DNA of 19,280 nt from JALXCG01 sp026991065 [NCBI: Gemmatimonadota bacterium] (GTDB lineage Bacteria > GCA-2686955). Positions 7,555 through 16,564 of this stretch are shown in pieces (positions within the stretch are counted from its first letter, which is position 1; every line of letters begins with the position of its first letter). The translations under genes and the position numbers were made by a program. The notes beneath the pieces were generated by a model. That model was not told the DNA's origin. It ran no database searches and saw only the letters and a list, made by a program, of their open reading frames with translations. The stretch spans positions 1-19,280 of the forward strand of contig JALXCG010000441.1 in assembly GCA_026991065.1 (NCBI GenBank). The letters are read 5' to 3'.

Positions 7555-8589
7555 CTATAACGCCGGCGGCAGTTCGACCCGGACCCATGTTCCACCCGAC
7601 GGACGGTCGCCCAACCGCACCTTGCCGCGGTGCGCCTCGACGACCCGCTGAGCCATGGTCAGCCCCAACCCCGGGTGGTTCGCACGGGTAGAGAAAAAGG
7701 GACGCATCACGTCTCCACGAATCTCGTCTGGTATTCCGGGTCCATCGTCAAGGATGTCCACCCCGCTCCCGTTGACTCTCATCTCAACCGCTCCCGTCGG
7801 TCCCGCCGCCTCGCGCGCATTTCGCAGCAGGTGAACCAGCGCCCGCCGAACCGCATCCGGCGACACCCGAACCAGCACCGCCGCATCCTCCACAATGCTC
7901 ACCGGTGGATGCTTCTGCTCCTGCAGTACGGTTTCCAATGCATTCCGGCAAATCTCCCCGAGTGGGAGAATCTCGCGGTGTGTCGGCGCCCCCGCGGCGA
8001 ACTCCTGGAAGCTGTGCAATACACTGACGATGCGGTCGGCCGCGGAGAAAACTCGCGGCATACACGCGGCCGCTCCACCTTCAGAGGGAATCTCCGAGCC
8101 AATCAATTCCAAGTAACCGGTAATGATCGCCAGAGGATTGCGTATCTCATGGGCAATGGCACCCGCTGCCTCTGCGATCAACGCAAAGGCTTCCGTGTCA
8201 TTCAAGCGCGCCTCGATCGCCTTGATCGCAGTGATGTCGCGGCACAGAACCGTAGCCCCACCACCACTCTGTCCATCTCGCGCCCACACCGAAAAACCGA
8301 TCAAACGCGATTTCCCGTCTTTGCCCAGGCACGCCATCTCGGCACGCCCAACGCTTTCGCCTTCTTTGATTGCCCGGCAGATCTTGGCCACAACCAGGTG
8401 TGGAGTCGCCGCCAGCACATCGTCAAGGAAAGCCCCCTGCGGTAGGGCAATACCGAGAATCTGCTCGGCCGCCGGATTGGCGTACTCGATCCGAAGATCA
8501 TTGCTGACGATCCACAGCCCCGCATCGAGCGCATCCAGGGCACCGGTCACAGTCTGAGTTGTTGGTACATAGACGGAAAACGCCGACAC
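7555..8589 (-). CDS. cytoplasmic PAS-domain sensor histidine kinase (NtrB/PilS/AtoS type)
   Basis: A 344-residue protein without membrane helices. A PAS domain occupies about residues 14-125 (LDAGLWIVSNDLRIEYANPAAEQ, ending in VLCRDIT). The dimerisation and phospho-acceptor helix has H147 in AHEIRNPLAIITGYLEL. The ATPase domain has the N box (HLLRNAREA, N257), G1 box DDGPGIP at 281-287, the PFFSTR box at 297-302 and the G2 box GLGL at 307-310. It would autophosphorylate H147 and pass phosphate to D53 of the regulator encoded next. Without a membrane sensor, the signal is probably intracellular, through the PAS domain. The start is a GTG at 8589 with GAGG seven bases upstream. It lies 33 bp after the comEA-like gene, in the same direction. 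Confidence 0.92.
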   Translation of the reverse strand: MSAFSVYVPTTQTVTGALDALDAGLWIVSNDLRIEYANPAAEQILGIALPQGAFLDDVLAATPHLVVAKICRAIKEGESVGRAEMACLGKDGKSRLIGFSVWARDGQSGGGATVLCRDITAIKAIEARLNDTEAFALIAEAAGAIAHEIRNPLAIITGYLELIGSEIPSEGGAAACMPRVFSAADRIVSVLHSFQEFAAGAPTHREILPLGEICRNALETVLQEQKHPPVSIVEDAAVLVRVSPDAVRRALVHLLRNAREAAGPTGAVEMRVNGSGVDILDDGPGIPDEIRGDVMRPFFSTRANHPGLGLTMAQRVVEAHRGKVRLGDRPSGGTWVRVELPPAL

Positions 8590-8622
8590 AGGGGATCCTC
8601 GAGAAGGGGAAAGATCGGTGGC

Positions 8623-9084
8623 TCACTCCCTTTGATGATCGGCCCTCACGGGGGATCTCTGAAGCCCTTCCGCGTTGGGATCACTCAGTGCCAAATGTGG
8701 CCTCATCGCCCGGAGTCTCGCTTCTCCGATTCCCCGCACGGCAAGCAGTTCCTCGACCGATTCAAAGCCTCCCTTGCGTTCACGCAACGCCAGAATTCGC
8801 TCCGCGGTCGCCGGACCAACCCCGGGAAGAAGAGTCAAATCTTCAGCGGACGCCAAGTTCAGATCGATCGGTGCATCACGAGCTGCCAGGCGCTCGGCTT
8901 TGCTCAACTGCTCTACCTGAGCCACCTCGCTTGCCGGCTCGCCCGGCCACTGGGTTACCGGCGGCTGCGGCAGCCATCGCGCGACCACAACAACCAGGAA
9001 GACGACGGCCGCAACACGGCGCTCGGCGGGCGAAAATGCCACCAGAGTGCGCAACTTCTCAAGTCGTCGAGGGTCGACTACCAC
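8623..9084 (-). CDS. comEA: ComEA-like helix-hairpin-helix DNA-binding protein
   Basis: About 153 residues from the chosen start. After a short basic N-terminus there is one membrane-spanning or signal-anchor helix (AAVVFLVVVVARWL). A spacer and two helix-hairpin-helix motifs follow: PIDLNLASAEDLTLLPGVGPATAERIL and FESVEELLAVRGIGEARL. This is the ComEA arrangement, a periplasmic or membrane-anchored protein that binds incoming DNA and ratchets it in during transformation, together with T4P. The frame is open to 9183, inside the preceding gene. I use the GTG at 9084, which overlaps the upstream stop by seven bases. A TTG or GTG slightly downstream is also possible because no strong ribosome site decides it. 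The C-terminal tail after the motifs is short and polar. ComEC and other uptake genes are not in the window. Confidence 0.82.
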   Translation of the reverse strand: MVVDPRRLEKLRTLVAFSPAERRVAAVVFLVVVVARWLPQPPVTQWPGEPASEVAQVEQLSKAERLAARDAPIDLNLASAEDLTLLPGVGPATAERILALRERKGGFESVEELLAVRGIGEARLRAMRPHLALSDPNAEGLQRSPVRADHQRE

Positions 9085-10022
9085 GGCAGTTGCGGAGCGT
9101 AAACAGCAGCCAGAACTACCCGACCGACCGTTGCCAATGACGACGCCGAAACCTTGTCGGGCGTATCGGCGGTAGTGTGCCAATATGGATACTGGAAGTC
9201 GATGATGTCGATGGTGGGAATTCCTCGCTGCAGGAAGGCGATGTGATCATCAGTGACGGCGGGGCCAACCTGAGCGAGAAAAGCCGTTTCGCCCAGTTGA
9301 GCAGCAAGCCCCCACAGCCACCGTGTTTGTGGCCCCGCGTAGCGCAATGAGTGGACCTCCATCGGCAGTCGGAGATCCGCGTCTCCCACCATATCCAGGA
9401 GAATCCCCAACTTCGGTTGATAGCCGGTCAGTTCCTCGGCCAACGCTTGGCTGCCAAGGCACCAGGAACCGGGATCGGAGTGCGTCCCGCCATCTTCAGC
9501 ATCGACCAAGAAAAGGTCCACCCCGCGCGGCGGCGGCTCCGCTGCCAGTGCCCGCGCCACTTCGAGAAGTACCGCCACACCGGAAGCGCCGTCATTGGCC
9601 CCCGGCACCCCCACCTGGTGCTTGCTCGGATCGGGGTCTTCATCAGCCCACGGACGCGTATCCCAATGAGCCATCAAGAATACACGCTCTCTTGCATCGG
9701 GGCGAAATGTGGCAACCAGGTTTGTCAGGTGAACGCCCCGGCGCACGGCCTCGTCGCGCCGCACATCCGCCGCCAGCGTCTTGAGTTCCCCCTCCAACTC
9801 CGCCAGACAGGCCCGATGCGCCGCGGATCCCGGAACCCGTGGCCCATGCGCAACCTGCTTCTCAACCCACAGCTTGGCGCGGGAGCCATCGAAAGCGGGG
9901 GCCGCCCCGGCTGCGGAGCACCACCAAAGGGAGAGCAGAATGACCCCCAGGTTCCAGAATCCGACCCGCGTACCGCGTGCACCGGAACCAGGGGTCGCCT
10001 GTGAGATATCGTTTTGTAGCAT
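9078..10022 (-). CDS. secreted M28-family glutaminyl-peptide cyclotransferase-like metalloenzyme
   Basis: A 314-residue protein whose N-terminal signal peptide (hydrophobic helix at about 21-38) ends near AAGAA. The M28 metal-site residues are visible: H119 in AHWDTR, D144 in GANDGASG, E176-D177 in DAEDGG, D210 in LDMVGD and H282 in YWHTTADTPD. The segment TDDHIAFLQRGIPTIDIID (258-276) is characteristic of glutaminyl cyclases and not of aminopeptidases, as is WCLGSQ near 187. Such enzymes convert N-terminal Gln of exported proteins to pyroglutamate, using one zinc. I chose the ATG at 10022 because AGAGG lies five bases upstream; the frame is open to 10067. The gene follows sprA after 87 bp on the same strand. 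An ordinary M28 peptidase remains possible. Confidence 0.82.
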   Translation of the reverse strand: MLQNDISQATPGSGARGTRVGFWNLGVILLSLWWCSAAGAAPAFDGSRAKLWVEKQVAHGPRVPGSAAHRACLAELEGELKTLAADVRRDEAVRRGVHLTNLVATFRPDARERVFLMAHWDTRPWADEDPDPSKHQVGVPGANDGASGVAVLLEVARALAAEPPPRGVDLFLVDAEDGGTHSDPGSWCLGSQALAEELTGYQPKLGILLDMVGDADLRLPMEVHSLRYAGPQTRWLWGLAAQLGETAFLAQVGPAVTDDHIAFLQRGIPTIDIIDFQYPYWHTTADTPDKVSASSLATVGRVVLAAVYAPQLPW

Positions 10023-10109
10023 TGAACCTCTTTTCTGCTGACTCCGCACTCGCAACTTTCGCACCAATCAGACTTCAGACAGCCTGCTCCTTGCGCCCGC
10101 CCGCCATCC

Positions 10110-13100
10110 TTAGAAGCGAAAAACCGTCCAGAGAGTCAACTTAACGTTCCGGGTCGTGCGGTCATCACGCAGATTGCGATTTTCTGACCAGCGCAATTGG
10201 ACGCCACCATCAACCGAGCGGCTGAACCCATAGTCCATGGTTGGCTCAATGGTCCACGTTCGCGTATGGAGATCTGGAATCAATCCAAGTTGCTCATTGT
10301 CGAAATCTTTCTCTTCCGGATCGTCTTCAAACGGCCAGTTGACCCCCGGCACAATCGAGATGGTCGAAGACTCCTCGCGCGAAACCTCGAGCCCCGCCTT
10401 TACATTGCCGTGCAGCTTGACATAACCGAAAAGGGGAAGATTCACGCCCCGCCGCGTATTGAGCGTATAGCGCAAAGACGCGCGCGAGGAGTTGCTCTTG
10501 GCTCGCTGAGTGCGCGTAATCTCACGCGTGAACGTGGTTGAACGCGAGTGCGAAAAAGTACTGGTCACGTCATGCTTCCAGGTGGTCTGCCATTGGAGTA
10601 AGGGCTTCCATTGTCGCTTGGTTGAGACCCGATCCAGTTCATCGATGTGGTGCCGACGGCGAAAAGCAGTTCCGCTCATGCTGCGAGACCACTGCCAGCT
10701 TGAGGAGAGCGACGATGACTGCGCGTAGCGACTGAGCAAACGCGATGATTCAAGGCCGGCCCAAGTGGCGGAGAGGTCCGGGCGCGTCCAACTCTTGGTG
10801 CACTTGTGATCGATCGAAGGGTTGTCGTAAGCCGACAGCTTCGATGACCAACTCACACTCGCCTTCAGATGCAGTCGCAACGGCAGTTGCACCCCACTGG
10901 AGGCCCGCACCGTGTGATCTCCAAGGTAGCTGCCCTGGCGCGTCTCTTGATAGAAAGACCCGTTCCCCAATTGCCCAAGCCCTAGCATGTAGCGCAGGTC
11001 GCCGCCTTCGATCGCGTTGGGATCATTGCGGTCCTGGTTCCAGACCCAGGAGGTCGAAATTGGATCGATGGCCGCTAATCCATCACTCCACATCCGGCTC
11101 AGATCCTGCCACAAGCCGGTTGGTTCCGCTCTCTCCTCCCTCTCTGCGCTCTGCTTCGTCGAGCCACCATCCGCGCCGCTTGCCTTCCTGCCAGTACGCG
11201 AAGAGACCCGAGCTTTCTGGGTGTGCTTTGTTCCCCATATCTGCCCCGGCTTGAGCGTCAGACTCATATCGACGCGGCCGTCTGACTGTAGATTGTGCAG
11301 CTCCTCATCGGTTGCCGCGGATTGGATTTCGCTGCTCTTGTTCTCGTTATACGTAACCGTATAGCTGGCTTTCGGAGCCAACCAGCGACCGATCTTTGGC
11401 GCGAACGACGCCCCGGAGCGCATGTTGAACCGATCCTGCCGCCCCAGCCAGCCGCTGGATCCGCGCAGATCCCGATTCTCAGTAATCGAGTGATTAAACG
11501 TGAGAGCACGAAACGGTGCCCATGTCGATGCGTATTGATTCTCCAGATCCTCATCGTGAATCGGGATATTGGAGGTCTCGACAATCTCTCCAAAGAGCTT
11601 GGTGAAGCGGTCATGACTGCGCAACGTGTAAGCACTGCCAAATGAGAGCGAAGAGGGCAGAAGCGAAATCCCCCAAGGACCAGGCAGTGGAATCTCTCTG
11701 CGCTTGCGCTGATTCCAGTTCCAGTCGAGTTCGCCGCTCAGGTCCGTGTTGTCGACCTTTTCCACAAAGGAGTCGCGCTTCTCCCGGCGCCAGGACACGC
11801 GGCCGGTTGTGTTGTCGACCGTCAAATTCACCAGCGCGCCGGAACGGCGGCGTTTTTTCGAAAACCGCAGCGACGCATCGTAGATCCTGGTCCTGGACAT
11901 CTCCTCCGCCGCGCGGCCGCTATCCAAACGAACATCCGAGCCCACCGCGAGGCGCGGCTTGCGCACGGTCTGCGTGAGAGAGCCTTTCAGCGGAAGCGAG
12001 ACTCCCCATCCGGGGGGAAGGAACCGGTCGAGTTGCAGATCCCCCAGCCCGTTCCAATCGGTCTGGTCTGCGCCCTGTCCGCGATTGGTTCCAAGCCCAT
12101 GAAACTCGGAATCGCGGTATTGCCAAGTCAATGATGCATTGGCGAAGTCCGAGAGCGCGACCCGGCCGGATACGCGGGCCGCCACACCCGGATCGCGGCG
12201 AACCCGGGTCAGCCGCAAATCATCGACCCATACCTCATCGGCGACGATCATCTCCCCCGAGCCCGGAACCAAGAGTCCGTCCCCCTCGGCAGCATTCCCG
12301 AGATTGCGAACTCCGATCTCCAGCCGCTTGATTCGCGTCAAGGAAGGGCGGCCGACCACGCTCACGCCCATCTCCTGGTTTTCGTAAGGCAACTCCAAAC
12401 CTGCCTTCTCCGCATCATCCTTAAAAAGCGTCAAGGCCTGCAGATCCAGCTCTCTCCGCGCCCAACCATTGGCATCGAGTCCCACCGAACCCGGCGGCTC
12501 GACCGGAACTCTCCATTCGTAGTAGTTCAGAGAATCGGCGCCGAAACGAAAGAAGAGTTCCGGCTGAGACTCCCGCCCCTGAACAAAGACCTCCAGACCT
12601 CCATAGAGGGTGTAGTCCACCGGATCAAAGAGGGACTGCACCAGAAGCGCTTCGTGTCCAGCCCGCAGGTTGTTGATCTGCAAAGCCAGCCCCTGCTCAT
12701 TCCGCACCCGTCCATCCTGGTCCCGCTCAACTCTTACCCCAACCGGGGGCTTGTAACCACGCTTATCGTCCTCACGGGTGCTCACGGTCGCCGCCGCAAG
12801 CCCCTCATCGGGATAGACCGGCGAGCCATCGAGAGAATTGACTTTGCGCTGTAGCCAAGTACTACCGACGACGTCGAGATTGGCGATCGAAATCTCCGAC
12901 TTGGATTCAACACCGTCGTACCAGAGCCGCACATGCTTGATCTCTCGCAACGACGGTTCGACTCCCCCATCAACTACAACAGTCGCGTCGGTGATGGGGA
13001 TGCGGTAGCGACGCCAGGTCCGGCCGCTGCTGTTGGGTTCCCGGTCGCCGCCAACAATTCGCGGATCATTGCGATCACTCAGGTCGAGCGTGTAGCGAAA

Positions 13101-16100
13101 AAGCGATTCAGCCAGATCCAGCCCACCATCCTCATCCATATCTTCGGTATCGAGCGTGTTGTTGTCTTCGGTTCCGTTGAGATCGCGATACACACCTTGG
13201 CGATAGTTGTAGTCATCGTTGCCATCATCGCAACCGGGGCCACACTCGGTTTCACCACAGGCAGGGTCATCACTGTCGACATCGGGGATCTGGTCAAGCC
13301 CAACATCCTCTACTCGCTGCAGCAATCCATCGCGATTGAGATCCTCAGTGTCAAAGCACCCCTTGCCCACCAATTCGCCACGCCGATTGCGCCGATTCTG
13401 ATCCTCGCTGACAGTCCCGAGGTCGATGTGCAGCACTCCGGCTTCGGAGCCCTCTATGGCGATCCAGGCCTCGATATAGCTCCGATTCGCAAAGTCGACA
13501 CCAAGGGAGGAGAGAGGCCGCTGAATGCTCATGTAGGAGCGCCGGAGAGCTTCCGGGTCGCTCCCGCGAGGATTGAAACTCAGCCTCAGCACGGTCATTC
13601 TATCGTTGCGCTCCTGAGGCGGCAGCTCGTCAAAGATCTCGTCCCGGCGCGGTAGATCCTGCGGATCGGGATTGAACCAGATGGCGCTCCCCACATCCAA
13701 CGAATCGGGAGCCCCCCCGGGGCCTGAGGCAACCGCATCCTCGTCGCTCTTGTCGCTGCCGGCGGGAGTCGAGCCAAAGCTCCAGGTGCGGCGCGATCCA
13801 AGCAGACTGAAAACGGTCTCGACCGCCTCCATATCGTCCACGTAGCCGTAGTCCCGCACATTGGGATTCGGCAGTGAAGCCGCCACCTCCCCCTCGATCC
13901 GGACCTTCGATGGGCGCGAGGCTTCGACCAACGGAATCGCGTCGGTCATCGCGGTCAGAAAGCTCGGCTCCAACTCCACATGGGCGTCGACATCTGCCAC
14001 ATGGATCCGCCCGACCTCTCGTCCAACACGGGGCTTCTGATCCACTGATCGCTGCGACTCATAGAGCCAGGTCGCACCGATCGCGCCATCACCATCCAGG
14101 AACTGGTAGTTCGAGCGAACCCCCAACAGGGTCTTCTGGGCGAGATCAAAGAAGGGCGCATATTCATAGTTGATCTTGACGGTCGAAGTTGGGCTCGGTG
14201 GCGTCACGAAAGTAATCTGTCCCACTTCATAGACAATGAAATAGTCCTTGTCGCGCACCAGGGTGCGGCCATCGACCCTTACCACCTCCGAGTTCGGAAG
14301 GATGTTGATGTGCCCGAGACTGAAGCTCGAGCGGATCTGCTTGAATGCCGCCCGCAGCCGATAGATCGCGTTCTCGCTGCTGAGGAGCTTTGACTTCTGT
14401 GTTTCGTAAATGGTTGGGTTCTTTACGTCCAGCGACGTGGAGATCCAGGGAAACGGCAGAGAATCCGCTTCCGTGGCCCCCTCCGGAACCACCGGCTGCA
14501 ACGGAATCGTCACAATTCCCTTGGCCAAGGCGAACTGATTTTCGGGAACGGAGATGTCGGTGTTCAGTCGACCGTCGCCATCTGGATCAAGTCCCAACAG
14601 CTGCATGTAGGGTGTTCCAGACGCATCGACTTCGATCGCATCCAGCCCCCCCGCCTCATTGACAATGCGTTCAACCTTGAGCACAAAGCCCTCCGCCGGG
14701 ATGTTGCGTGCTCCGAGGTCGTAGCGATTGCGCAACATGTACGGCCAGGTCGCATGATCCGGGTGGAGGCGGGGCTCCTTGAGCAATTTCAGCGTCAGGG
14801 AGCCATCGGTCGTCCCGACATCCTCAACTTGCCCGCCAATGCGACGTCGATAGGCCACAGCCAAACGATAGCCGTCGTCCAGGCGAAAATTCGGCAGGAT
14901 CTCCAGAACTCCGGCCTGGGCATCGTAGACATAGTCCTGCTGCTCGATCAGTTGGACGAAAGAACCACTGGAATCCAGCGGTGCAAAGTCGGCTGCCTTG
15001 CCGAAATCCTCTCCGTCGAGGAAGAGCGTTCCCGGGATCGCTCCGGTGCGCAAGGAGTTGTTGCCATTCCCGTCATCATAATAGACTCGCAGGTCCAGCA
15101 CTTCCGCGCCTTCGCGCAACCCGCGAACCGGAACCGGGTGCCCCGCAACCACGACTTCCGGATTTAGTTCGAGAGCGAAAAACCGGTTGGCAACATATTC
15201 GATATCCTGAATCACCAAAGTATCGAGCGTGGCCTGCCCAAGAAATTTACCCTCTTCGGCGTTTCCTTTCTGTTTCGAAGCGATCATCGTCAGATCAAGA
15301 TTGCCCAACCGGCCCACGGCCTTCAGCCCAAACAGCCCCTTGCTCTGCGCATTGACCCCCACAAAACGGGTTGAGGGCAGTGAGAGTTGAGTATCGCCGG
15401 CCTCGATGCTCTGAATGATTTCATCCTCGTCCCCCTTGTAGGAGAGCTTGATCTTGTTCTGCGACTCCGCTCCCGCCGTGGAGTTGTGGTCGACGTCGAT
15501 GTGAACCTTGGTCCCGACCGTCCCCTCCAAGCTCAATACCAACTCCTGCTCCATGCCCAGATCAGGCCAGGCTGAATTGCGGTCGAAGTCAGTACGGGCC
15601 TGGCCCACCTGCCAGTTGGATTCACCACTAAAAGCGATCCGCTGATGCCCGGAAACACGGATGCTCCCTCCCTGTCCTATCACGCTGCCTAGCAGGCCCG
15701 GGAGTTTCACGGGCAAAGCGATATCGGGTACCAGCCCCTCCTGTCCAGCGCGCTCCTGGTCAGCGCGTTCTTGATGCCCGCGCCGAAAAGCCTCTTGCAG
15801 CGACCGCACTGCTCCCGCGCCAACAAACTCCTCCAGATAGGCGTCCAGAGGGCGCACTTTCACCGGAACTGTCGGAATGCTGTCGAGCAGCGTCGAACGC
15901 ACCAGTAGAAGATGCGTGGAGAAATCGATGCTCCACGTCTGGTCACCGTGGATGGCGGCCGCGCGTCCCGGCAAGCGGGAAGGGAACAGGTGCCGGAACG
16001 CGTGGGAAGGCTGATCGCGGGGGATCTCCAATCCAATGTCGCGAGGCAGCAAGAAAAGAGCGAACCCGTCAGCCTCGTCCCCGCTGGACGGTTGCCCCCC

Positions 16101-16265
16101 CCGGGCATCGTCCCCGGCCAAGGCGCGGTTGCCAGAGAGTGCCGAGCAGAGCAGCACAACAAGGAGAACAATTGCCCGGCTGCTCCACGCACAACATCGG
16201 TGGCTGAACCGAGCCGGACCGCCCTTGCGCGACCTTCCTGGCACTTTAAGAATGAATGGACCCAC
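10110..16265 (-). CDS. sprA: SprA-like giant outer-membrane protein (type IX secretion translocon family)
   Basis: A 2051-residue protein with a signal peptide: hydrophobic helix after an Arg-rich start, cleavage near ALAGDD at about residue 51. Residues of about 190-340 carry SprA signatures: LPVKLPGLLGSVIGQGG, SESQNKIKLSYKGDEDEIIQ-like strands with an IEAGDTQLSLP turn, and SKGLFGLKAVGRLGNLDLT. The middle has repeated blocks of short beta strands. The C-terminal half consists of alternating strands ending in a terminal Phe (WTVFRF), as in outer-membrane barrels. A Cys- and Asp-rich insert at about residues 967-1055 has calcium-loop-like repeats (DLNRDG, DVDSDD, DMDEDGG). In Bacteroidota, SprA forms a very large barrel that passes type IX substrates; those proteins are usually about 2300-2500 residues, so this one is a little short. 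The GTG at 16265 is the first start after an in-frame TGA and has a weak ribosome site. Confidence 0.87.
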   Translation of the reverse strand: MGPFILKVPGRSRKGGPARFSHRCCAWSSRAIVLLVVLLCSALSGNRALAGDDARGGQPSSGDEADGFALFLLPRDIGLEIPRDQPSHAFRHLFPSRLPGRAAAIHGDQTWSIDFSTHLLLVRSTLLDSIPTVPVKVRPLDAYLEEFVGAGAVRSLQEAFRRGHQERADQERAGQEGLVPDIALPVKLPGLLGSVIGQGGSIRVSGHQRIAFSGESNWQVGQARTDFDRNSAWPDLGMEQELVLSLEGTVGTKVHIDVDHNSTAGAESQNKIKLSYKGDEDEIIQSIEAGDTQLSLPSTRFVGVNAQSKGLFGLKAVGRLGNLDLTMIASKQKGNAEEGKFLGQATLDTLVIQDIEYVANRFFALELNPEVVVAGHPVPVRGLREGAEVLDLRVYYDDGNGNNSLRTGAIPGTLFLDGEDFGKAADFAPLDSSGSFVQLIEQQDYVYDAQAGVLEILPNFRLDDGYRLAVAYRRRIGGQVEDVGTTDGSLTLKLLKEPRLHPDHATWPYMLRNRYDLGARNIPAEGFVLKVERIVNEAGGLDAIEVDASGTPYMQLLGLDPDGDGRLNTDISVPENQFALAKGIVTIPLQPVVPEGATEADSLPFPWISTSLDVKNPTIYETQKSKLLSSENAIYRLRAAFKQIRSSFSLGHINILPNSEVVRVDGRTLVRDKDYFIVYEVGQITFVTPPSPTSTVKINYEYAPFFDLAQKTLLGVRSNYQFLDGDGAIGATWLYESQRSVDQKPRVGREVGRIHVADVDAHVELEPSFLTAMTDAIPLVEASRPSKVRIEGEVAASLPNPNVRDYGYVDDMEAVETVFSLLGSRRTWSFGSTPAGSDKSDEDAVASGPGGAPDSLDVGSAIWFNPDPQDLPRRDEIFDELPPQERNDRMTVLRLSFNPRGSDPEALRRSYMSIQRPLSSLGVDFANRSYIEAWIAIEGSEAGVLHIDLGTVSEDQNRRNRRGELVGKGCFDTEDLNRDGLLQRVEDVGLDQIPDVDSDDPACGETECGPGCDDGNDDYNYRQGVYRDLNGTEDNNTLDTEDMDEDGGLDLAESLFRYTLDLSDRNDPRIVGGDREPNSSGRTWRRYRIPITDATVVVDGGVEPSLREIKHVRLWYDGVESKSEISIANLDVVGSTWLQRKVNSLDGSPVYPDEGLAAATVSTREDDKRGYKPPVGVRVERDQDGRVRNEQGLALQINNLRAGHEALLVQSLFDPVDYTLYGGLEVFVQGRESQPELFFRFGADSLNYYEWRVPVEPPGSVGLDANGWARRELDLQALTLFKDDAEKAGLELPYENQEMGVSVVGRPSLTRIKRLEIGVRNLGNAAEGDGLLVPGSGEMIVADEVWVDDLRLTRVRRDPGVAARVSGRVALSDFANASLTWQYRDSEFHGLGTNRGQGADQTDWNGLGDLQLDRFLPPGWGVSLPLKGSLTQTVRKPRLAVGSDVRLDSGRAAEEMSRTRIYDASLRFSKKRRRSGALVNLTVDNTTGRVSWRREKRDSFVEKVDNTDLSGELDWNWNQRKRREIPLPGPWGISLLPSSLSFGSAYTLRSHDRFTKLFGEIVETSNIPIHDEDLENQYASTWAPFRALTFNHSITENRDLRGSSGWLGRQDRFNMRSGASFAPKIGRWLAPKASYTVTYNENKSSEIQSAATDEELHNLQSDGRVDMSLTLKPGQIWGTKHTQKARVSSRTGRKASGADGGSTKQSAEREERAEPTGLWQDLSRMWSDGLAAIDPISTSWVWNQDRNDPNAIEGGDLRYMLGLGQLGNGSFYQETRQGSYLGDHTVRASSGVQLPLRLHLKASVSWSSKLSAYDNPSIDHKCTKSWTRPDLSATWAGLESSRLLSRYAQSSSLSSSWQWSRSMSGTAFRRRHHIDELDRVSTKRQWKPLLQWQTTWKHDVTSTFSHSRSTTFTREITRTQRAKSNSSRASLRYTLNTRRGVNLPLFGYVKLHGNVKAGLEVSREESSTISIVPGVNWPFEDDPEEKDFDNEQLGLIPDLHTRTWTIEPTMDYGFSRSVDGGVQLRWSENRNLRDDRTTRNVKLTLWTVFRF

Positions 16266-16319
16266 GTCGAGAAATCAACCGATTGGAACTCGCGCTCTCC
16301 GCACTGCCGAAAGAGCGAG

Positions 16320-16340
16320 CGCGGGGTTGGAATCCCCGCG
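16320..16340 (-). promoter_or_regulatory. GC-rich hairpin in the sprA leader
   Basis: CGCGGGG and CCCCGCG form a seven-pair stem around a seven-base loop. It lies 55 bp before the sprA GTG and downstream of the sigma-54-type promoter, so it would be in the 5' leader of the mRNA. No U run follows, so it is not a normal terminator; it could affect mRNA stability or translation. Confidence 0.4.
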
Positions 16341-16413
16341 GAAGGTATGCACAGCCTGCGGGCGCTTCTAGCGAAACACCATCTACCGGCATGCAGCGTA
16401 ATGAGTTGACCTA

Positions 16414-16430
16414 TTGCAAAAATGCCGCCA
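16414..16430 (-). promoter_or_regulatory. sigma-54-type promoter upstream of sprA
   Basis: Read on the minus strand, TGGCGGCATTTTTGCAA fits the TGGCAC-N5-TTGCA pattern. GG and GC are separated by exactly ten bases, and the -12 box is complete. Transcription would start near 16404, giving a leader of about 140 nt before sprA. A matching activator of the NtrC/PilR class is encoded at 6075-7472. The repeat element at 16565-16725 then lies about 150-300 bp upstream, where enhancer sites for such activators are usually found. Confidence 0.5.
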
Positions 16431-16441
16431 CCTAGTACAAT
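16414..16441 (+). promoter_or_regulatory. possible sigma-70 promoter toward the kinase gene
   Basis: TTGCAA (16414-16419) and TACAAT (16436-16441) are separated by 16 bases. The -10 box matches five of six bases and the -35 box four of six. It overlaps the opposing sigma-54-type site exactly, so the two would compete. It would transcribe through repeat copy 2 and give a leader of nearly 490 nt for the kinase gene. Confidence 0.28.
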
Positions 16442-16564
16442 GCGGCGTTGCGATTAGCGTCGGGTCCAGTAAACTCCTTGTGTCGATACTCTGGAAAAGT
16501 CGGAACCACTGATCGGCCCATGATCTTCGCGCACGCCACAGAAGTCAAGATCCCGCAGACAGCC

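Noticed and set aside
6411-7691. 426-codon open frame on the plus strand
   Set aside because: Shadow of the sigma-54 regulator and histidine kinase genes; it also bridges the gap between them, and its product has no recognisable motif.
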